From Chloroflexota bacterium (GTDB taxonomy: Bacteria > Chloroflexota > Anaerolineae > Anaerolineales > UBA4823), in the NCBI GenBank assembly GCA_012798185.1, contig JAAZNS010000200.1:1-6089 (forward strand): a DNA stretch of 6,089 bases, read 5' to 3'. Below the pieces are notes generated by a model. It was not told the DNA's origin. It saw only the letters and a list, made by a program, of their open reading frames with translations, and ran no database searches. Within the stretch, counting starts at the first letter, position 1; the number at the start of each line of letters is the position of its first letter. Position numbers and translations under genes: made by a program. This document shows positions 1 through 3,733 of this stretch, piece after piece.

Positions 1-7
1 ATAATCC

Positions 8-35
8 TTGACAGATAGCCAGTGGTGATTACAAT
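8..35 (+). promoter_or_regulatory. Candidate sigma70-type promoter of the acyl carrier protein gene
   Basis: A perfect -35 box TTGACA (8-13) is followed after 16 bases by TACAAT (30-35), which matches the -10 consensus at five of six positions. Transcription would start near position 42, giving a short leader of about 24 bases that contains the ribosome binding site GGAGG at 54-58. A second TTGACA occurs at 35-40 but has no sensible -10 box downstream. A strong constitutive promoter suits an abundant housekeeping protein. The call is from box matching only. Confidence 0.65.
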
Positions 36-65
36 TGACAAAATAATAAGAGCGGAGGACGGTTT

Positions 66-299
66 ATGGAAGACACATTTGAACAGATTAAGGCCATTAT
101 TGTTGATTTACTTGGTGTGCCCCCCGAAAAGGTGACGCTCGATGCACGGGTGAGAGAAGACCTGGAAGCGGATTCGCTGGATCTTGTAGAATTGATCATG
201 GCACTCGAAGATAAATTTGGCGGTGAGATTTCAGATGAAGATGCTCAAAAGATCACCACCGTCGGTGAAGCGGTTAAATATGTGGAAACACATATGTAA
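66..299 (+). CDS. acpP: Acyl carrier protein
   Basis: This is a 77-residue acyl carrier protein, the cytoplasmic carrier that holds growing acyl chains as thioesters on a 4'-phosphopantetheine arm during type II fatty-acid synthesis. The hallmark motif is visible as EADSLDLVEL (residues 34-43), with Ser37 the expected attachment site. The rest follows the family's four-helix pattern: an N-terminal helix with LLGV, the acidic helix II with ALEDKFGGEISDEDA, and a C-terminal TVGEAVKYV helix. The protein is strongly acidic and of standard length. The ATG at 66 lies 7 bases after GGAGG (54-58), so the start is secure, and the stop is TAA. The gene appears monocistronic, with its own promoter and a terminator at 339-374, rather than sitting among fab genes. 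The gene to its left is outside the window, so a fab cluster on that side cannot be excluded. Confidence 0.96.
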   Translation: MEDTFEQIKAIIVDLLGVPPEKVTLDARVREDLEADSLDLVELIMALEDKFGGEISDEDAQKITTVGEAVKYVETHM

Positions 300-338
300 T
301 ATCTAATAATCTATTCGACTAAATCGAAAAGAAATTAG

Positions 339-374
339 GGCTGCCCTGAACGTAAAACACGGCAGCCATTTTTT
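339..374 (+). terminator. Rho-independent terminator of acpP
   Basis: A perfect 7-bp stem, GGCTGCC (339-345) with GGCAGCC (361-367), encloses a 15-base loop. One A follows, then six T residues (369-374). It begins 39 bases after the acpP stop and is GC-rich in an AT-rich gap, which is the expected form of an intrinsic terminator. Confidence 0.85.
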
Positions 375-434
375 ATAATAAGTGGATAAGAAGAAATATA
401 TATTGAACCGAATAGTCATTAGGAAATAAAAAAT

Positions 435-478
435 ATAATTAAGGCATGGGGACTCTTTAAACCCCATGTCTTAATTAT
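435..478. repeat. Long 17-bp hairpin in the acpP-lipoprotein gap, possibly a second, bidirectional terminator
   Basis: Positions 435-451 pair with 462-478 over 17 base pairs, with a single G-T wobble (444/469), around a 10-base loop (452-461). The inner part is GC-rich (CATGGGG with CCCCATG) and the outer part is A/T. T-rich sequence follows on the + strand (478-482). Reading the minus strand, a T-rich run (complement of 425-434) also follows. It could be a back-up terminator for acpP, an insulator for the next gene, or a small dispersed repeat. No second copy is visible in this window. Confidence 0.6.
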
Positions 479-513
479 TTTTGAATCTAGGATATTAATT
501 GAGCAATCAAAAA

Positions 514-542
514 TTGAAAAAAAGTAAAAACTGTTATTTAAT
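514..542 (+). promoter_or_regulatory. Candidate sigma70-type promoter of the lipoprotein gene
   Basis: TTGAAA (514-519, five of six consensus positions) is separated by exactly 17 bases from TTTAAT (537-542, five of six). The predicted start of transcription is near 549, about 20 bases before the first ATG at 570. It lies downstream of both hairpins, so the lipoprotein gene probably has its own transcript. The surrounding sequence is AT-rich, which raises the chance of accidental matches. Confidence 0.5.
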
Positions 543-569
543 ACTCTGTCCATATCAAAAACTTGAAAG

Positions 570-1160
570 ATGATGACTAGAGATTTAATTATAAAATGCT
601 GTGTTTTAATGATAATTTCGTTTTTCATCCTTAGTGCCTGTTCATCCAGTGACACACAACGGGTTCTTACCTCGAAAAATAGTCCAAATAAGCCAGATAT
701 ACAAGCACAACCATTACCCACACCTTCACTTGAAAATGAAAGAGACGTGCTGATTGTTTCAGCGAACGAGGGTATATATATTAATAAGGATGGCAGTCAA
801 ATGAGAGCCATCCTGGATTCAACGAATGATGTCAGCATTGGGGGATGGTCTCCGGATGGCGAGAAAATTATTTATACCGAATATTCGAATAGGGTAAATA
901 TGATAGAAGGCGAGCCGGTATCACCCAGCTATTCAATCAAAACGGTAAACATAAATTCCGGGGAGATTGTCCAACTGGTTCAAGATGGTCAGGATGATGT
1001 TTCCACACCTGCTGCTCCATCTTATTCACTGGATGGTTCTATAATTGCCTTTCAAGGAATCTTAGGAGGAGCGTTTAATATTTTTACCATTTCTCCTGAC
1101 GGGAAGAACTTGAAACGAATCACTAAAAATGACTCCTGGCAATTTAATGGGCCTTATTAG
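570..1160 (+). CDS. TolB/PD40-repeat lipoprotein, reading frame cut short by an in-frame TAG
   Basis: This is a predicted exported lipoprotein of unknown specific function, 196 residues up to a TAG stop. Residues 5-24 form a hydrophobic signal ending in the lipobox L21-S22-A23-C24, so Cys24 should be lipidated and the protein anchored on the outer face of the membrane. A Ser/Pro/Asn-rich linker follows (about 25-57). Beta-propeller repeats of the TolB/PD40 kind come next: WSPDG at 93-97, YSLDG at 152-156, and a blade end ISPDGKNLKRIT at 174-185. The frame stops at 1158-1160, exactly where the next xSPDG motif begins. The same frame then continues with NPDG for 50 more codons (see 1161-1313). 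An upstream in-frame TGA at 564-566 forces the start to ATG 570 or ATG 573. The ribosome binding site is poor (GAAAG at 565-569, too close). It could be a recent pseudogene, a truncated functional protein, or a gene whose UAG is read through. Binding partner and role are not deducible. Confidence 0.8.
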   Translation: MMTRDLIIKCCVLMIISFFILSACSSSDTQRVLTSKNSPNKPDIQAQPLPTPSLENERDVLIVSANEGIYINKDGSQMRAILDSTNDVSIGGWSPDGEKIIYTEYSNRVNMIEGEPVSPSYSIKTVNINSGEIVQLVQDGQDDVSTPAAPSYSLDGSIIAFQGILGGAFNIFTISPDGKNLKRITKNDSWQFNGPY

Positions 1161-1313
1161 AATCCAGATGGCATTAATCTAATGGTATTTGTCAGTCCTC
1201 TCGAAAAAGATGTGGGGGATTCTTTTTTAGGATTAATCGATTTGAATGGAAATTTGATCCGACATTACGATAATGTGAACGGTTATATTACTTCGTGGAG
1301 AAAGATCCCCTGA
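1161..1313 (+). pseudogene. In-frame continuation of the PD40 lipoprotein beyond the TAG
   Basis: These 50 codons plus TGA (1311-1313) are in the same frame as the gene at 570 and directly follow its TAG. They begin NPDGINLMVF, the typical PD40 pattern (x-S/N-P-D-G followed by a hydrophobic strand). They continue with a blade ending DLNGNLIRHYDNVNGYITSW and stop at a natural-looking end 22 bases before the bidirectional terminator. Read through, the protein would have 247 codons with the amber at codon 197. The amber aligns with W93 and Y152 of the two earlier repeats, so the ancestral residue was probably aromatic; TGG, TAT and TAC are each one base from TAG. There is no internal ATG start with a ribosome binding site, so this part is unlikely to be an independent gene. 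Confidence 0.75.
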
Positions 1314-1335
1314 TGAAAGGAAAAAAAAGCAACAA

Positions 1336-1374
1336 AAAAGGGTTATCCACTTACTGATATTGGATAACCCTTTT
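1336..1374. terminator. Bidirectional terminator between the convergent lipoprotein gene and sucCD
   Basis: A perfect 14-bp stem (1336-1349 with 1361-1374, core GGGTTATCCA with TGGATAACCC) encloses an 11-base loop. On the + strand it is followed by T-rich sequence (TTTT, then AAATTATTTTT). On the minus strand it is followed by a longer T-rich run, the complement of the A tracts at 1321-1339. It sits 22 bases after the lipoprotein gene's TGA and 29 bases beyond the sucD stop, so it can end transcription from both sides. Nothing else is visible in 1314-1402. Confidence 0.88.
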
Positions 1375-1402
1375 AAATTATTTTTATCTCTAAAACAAAT
1401 TA

Positions 1403-2269
1403 TTAAGATTTAAGTAAGAAAGGAATCTCCTCCGGGTGGCTGGCAACTTTTACACCGGCAGACTGAAGGGCTTTAATTTTATCGATTGCTAATCCAGAAC
1501 CACCTTCGACAATAGCGCCCGCATGTCCCATGCGTTTTCCGGGGGGAGCAGTGCGCCCGGCAATAAAGCCCACCACAGGTTTAGTCATTTGGTCGGCAAT
1601 AAACTCAGCGGCTTTTTCTTCGTCCGTTCCGCCAATCTCTCCAATCAAAACGACCATATCAGTGCGTGGATCTTCTTCGAACAGCGCCAAGGCATCCAAA
1701 AAGTTGGTGCCGTTTATCGGGTCACCGCCAATACCCAGGCAGGTACTCACGCCCATATTCGAAATTTTCAAGGCATAAAGCACCTCATAGGTCAGCGTTC
1801 CAGAGCGGGAAACAATGCCCACATTACCAGGGATGGCAATATCACCCGGAATAATGCCTACTTTTGCTTCGCCGGGAGTGAGAATGCCCGGGCAGTTTGG
1901 ACCGACCAGACGAATGCCTTTTTGATCCAGGTAATTGCGCACGAGCATCATATCCTGAACGGGGATCCCTTCGGTGATGCAGATCAATAAGGGAATTCCA
2001 GCATCGGCAGCTTCGAATAATGCGTCGGCGGCAAATCGAGCCGGAACAAAAATAACGCTGGTATTAGCGCCGGTTGCTTCAGCCGCTACTTTGACGGAAT
2101 CGAAAACAGGGATTTTACCATCCAAAACCCATTCACCGCCTTTTCCAGGGGTTACGCCGGATACTACATTGGTGCCATATGCAACCATTTGTTGAGTATG
2201 GAATAAACCTTCTTTACCAGTGATATTTTGGACAAGTAATCTGGTATTTTTATCGATTAGGATACTCAT
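1403..2269 (-). CDS. sucD: Succinyl-CoA synthetase, alpha subunit (ADP-forming type)
   Basis: This is the alpha subunit of succinyl-CoA synthetase (288 residues, normal length). With the beta subunit it interconverts succinyl-CoA and succinate with formation of ATP or GTP in the TCA cycle, in the cytoplasm. The N-terminal CoA-binding Rossmann domain shows NITGKEGLFHTQQMVAYGT (15-33) and GVTPGKGG (38-45). GPNCPGI (123-129) and VSRSGTLTYE (153-162) follow. The ligase domain has GIGGDPINGT (179-188) and the GHAGAI loop, whose His249 corresponds to the histidine that is phosphorylated during catalysis. All key residues are present. The ATG overlaps the sucC TGA (ATGA, 2269-2266), and AGGAGG (2284-2279) lies 9 bases upstream inside sucC. 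This fits translational coupling and equal subunit production. The stop is TAA, followed by the terminator at 1336-1374. The nucleotide preference (ADP or GDP) cannot be told from this subunit. Confidence 0.97.
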   Translation of the reverse strand: MSILIDKNTRLLVQNITGKEGLFHTQQMVAYGTNVVSGVTPGKGGEWVLDGKIPVFDSVKVAAEATGANTSVIFVPARFAADALFEAADAGIPLLICITEGIPVQDMMLVRNYLDQKGIRLVGPNCPGILTPGEAKVGIIPGDIAIPGNVGIVSRSGTLTYEVLYALKISNMGVSTCLGIGGDPINGTNFLDALALFEEDPRTDMVVLIGEIGGTDEEKAAEFIADQMTKPVVGFIAGRTAPPGKRMGHAGAIVEGGSGLAIDKIKALQSAGVKVASHPEEIPFLLKS

Positions 2270-3411
2270 TGAACCATTCCTCCTGCTGCCAAAGCGACCG
2301 ATTTCTTTGCAGCATCTACCAGCGTTTCTGCGGTTATCATTTTAGCGTTTGCAAGGATCTGCCGCCCTTCTTCGGCATTGGTTCCTACCAGGCGAACGAC
2401 CATCGGGATTTGTGTTTTGATATCGTTCAATGCAGCAAGTATTCCTCGTGCCACTTCATCACCGCGGGTAATTCCTCCAAATACATTTAGTAATATTGCC
2501 TTAACGTTTGGATCGGATAAAATTATCCGCAATGCTGCTGCTACTTTTTCTGCGCTGGCGCCTCCACCAATATCTAAGAAATTGGCTGGCTCACCTCCGA
2601 ATAATTTTATAATGTCCATGGTGGTCATTGCCAGCCCTGCGCCATTAACCATACAGCCAATATTTCCATCGAGTTTAATGAAAGATAATCCATATTTGCG
2701 CGCTTCGATTTCTGACTGAGCTTCGATATCCAGGTCGCGCATGTCTGCAAGATCGGGATGGCGGAATAAAGCATTGTCATCCAAAACCATCTTGCCATCC
2801 AGGGCAATTAAATGTTTATCTGAAGTGATAACCAAAGGATTGATCTCTGCCAAGGTGGCATCGCAGCCAGTATAAGCATTCCACAATCCATTGGCGATTT
2901 GCCCAAAAAGCCGCCAAAGATCGCGAGGCAAATCGATGCTTCCTGCAATATCTCTGGCTTGGTAATCCCGTAATCCTAAGAGCGGGTCGATGTGGATTTT
3001 GATGATCTTTTCTGGTGTGTTTCGGGCAACTTCTTCGATATCAACACCGCCAGCAGCCGATGCCATCATGACTGGTTTACGAGCAGCGCGGTCGTTGGTA
3101 ATACCGAGGTATATTTCTTTTTCAATACTGGCAGCTTCATCGACTAATACTTTTCTTACGGGCAATCCTTTTATTTCCATAGAAAGGATTTCCGTAGCGA
3201 TATCTTCAACTTCGTCGGGATTTTTTGCCAGTCTGATTCCGCCTGCTTTTCCTCTCCCTCCTACCAACACCTGGGATTTTATAACCACTCGTTTACCCAA
3301 TTCTTCGGCAATATGTTTCGCTTCTTCCGCAGAGGAGGCTACTCTTCCCTTTGGAATCGGGATGCCATACTTGCTAAAAATTTGTTTGGATTGGTATTCA
3401 TGCAGTTTCAT
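2266..3411 (-). CDS. sucC: Succinyl-CoA synthetase, beta subunit (ADP-forming type)
   Basis: This is the beta subunit of succinyl-CoA synthetase (381 residues, close to the 385-390 usual in bacteria). The N-terminal ATP-grasp domain, which binds nucleotide and Mg2+, opens with MKLHEYQSKQIFSKYGIP. It carries the phosphate-binding loop GGRGKAGGI (51-59), the metal-binding AEINPL (188-193) and LDGKMVLDDN (204-213). The C-terminal CoA-ligase domain shows NGAGLAMTTMD (256-266), LDIGGGA (279-285) and NVFGGITR (309-316), the segments that contact succinate and the phosphohistidine loop of the alpha subunit. GAGG (3423-3420) lies 8 bases before the ATG. The stop TGA overlaps the sucD start. The upstream gap to the NHL gene is only 58 bases and holds a candidate promoter and a palindrome. 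No terminator is seen there, so read-through from the upstream gene is possible. No damage or unusual residue is seen. Confidence 0.97.
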   Translation of the reverse strand: MKLHEYQSKQIFSKYGIPIPKGRVASSAEEAKHIAEELGKRVVIKSQVLVGGRGKAGGIRLAKNPDEVEDIATEILSMEIKGLPVRKVLVDEAASIEKEIYLGITNDRAARKPVMMASAAGGVDIEEVARNTPEKIIKIHIDPLLGLRDYQARDIAGSIDLPRDLWRLFGQIANGLWNAYTGCDATLAEINPLVITSDKHLIALDGKMVLDDNALFRHPDLADMRDLDIEAQSEIEARKYGLSFIKLDGNIGCMVNGAGLAMTTMDIIKLFGGEPANFLDIGGGASAEKVAAALRIILSDPNVKAILLNVFGGITRGDEVARGILAALNDIKTQIPMVVRLVGTNAEEGRQILANAKMITAETLVDAAKKSVALAAGGMVQ

Positions 3412-3431
3412 TCAGATCGCCTCTTTCTTTT

Positions 3432-3453
3432 TGATTATTTCTCAGAATAATCA
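3432..3453. promoter_or_regulatory. Perfect 8-bp-arm palindrome in the sucC leader, possible operator
   Basis: TGATTATT (3432-3439) and AATAATCA (3446-3453) form a perfect inverted repeat with a 6-base spacer, 21 bases upstream of the sucC ATG. On the sucCD strand it is followed by A-rich rather than T-rich sequence, so it is not an intrinsic terminator for the upstream gene. Arm and spacer length suit a dimeric helix-turn-helix regulator, or an mRNA leader hairpin. No known regulator motif is recognised. Confidence 0.45.
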
Positions 3454-3463
3454 CGCTGTAGAA

Positions 3464-3492
3464 ATAATATTATGGTGAACTTTCGATTTGAA
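3464..3492 (-). promoter_or_regulatory. Weak candidate promoter of sucCD
   Basis: On the minus strand TTCAAA (3492-3487, four of six -35 positions) is followed after 17 bases by TATTAT (3469-3464, five of six -10 positions). It overlaps the last codons of the upstream NHL reading frame. Transcription would start near 3457, placing the 22-base palindrome immediately downstream of the start, where a bound repressor could act. The match is modest in AT-rich DNA, and sucCD may instead be transcribed from further upstream. Confidence 0.35.
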
Positions 3493-3733
3493 TCGGTAAC
3501 ATGATATTGAAATGCATAATGCGACTATTGCCTGCATCGGTTAACCATACACCACCTTCATGATCGACCGCTATGGATGCAGGCATTCCAAAATGCTCTG
3601 CTTCGGTTCCATAATCTCCCCAGTATTCGATGAAATCACCTTGTGTAGTGAACACAAGCACCCGATAACTTTCTGGATCAACTGCAAAAAGATGATGGTT
3701 ATTATCTACTGCAATATAGGGTTTATTATCCAA
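3470..3733 (-). pseudogene. NHL blades 5-6, in-frame continuation of the membrane/NHL protein after a TAG
   Basis: These 87 codons plus TAA are in the same frame as the large gene upstream and begin with the codon right after its TAG (TAG 3736-3734, then TTG 3733-3731). They encode two NHL blades: KPYIAVDNNHHLFAVD...YRVLVF (about 4-29) and MPASIAVDHEGGVWLTD...SRIMHF (about 50-75). Together with the four blades before the TAG they make six, the usual number for an NHL propeller. There is no signal peptide and no membrane segment. TTG could be read as a start, but no Shine-Dalgarno sequence precedes it, and two isolated blades should not fold alone. The natural interpretation is the C-terminal end of the upstream gene, either separated by a nonsense mutation or joined to it by UAG readthrough. 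Independent restart at TTG is less likely but not excluded. Confidence 0.8.

Noticed and set aside
419..721. 100-codon open frame on the minus strand across the acpP-lipoprotein gap
   Set aside because: It runs through the 17-bp hairpin and the lipoprotein signal sequence, has no recognisable domain, and conflicts with the lipobox-bearing gene on the other strand.
1523..1990. 155-codon open frame on the + strand inside sucD
   Set aside because: It is entirely antisense to the secure sucD gene, has no convincing ribosome binding site, and its composition is explained by the complement of sucD codons.
3432..3453. Intrinsic terminator for the NHL gene
   Set aside because: The stem is AT-rich and is followed on the minus strand by A residues, not T, so the defining U tract is absent.
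2990..3478. 162-codon open frame on the + strand
   Set aside because: It lies antisense to sucC over nearly its whole length, and its translation is a Ser/Ile-rich mirror of that gene with no family motif. sucC is certain, so this is a shadow frame.
3731..3733. TTG immediately after the TAG as a genuine start of a separate small NHL gene
   Set aside because: No Shine-Dalgarno sequence precedes it, it begins mid-domain, and two NHL blades without the other four are not a credible independent protein. In-frame continuation explains it better, although coupled restart cannot be fully excluded.
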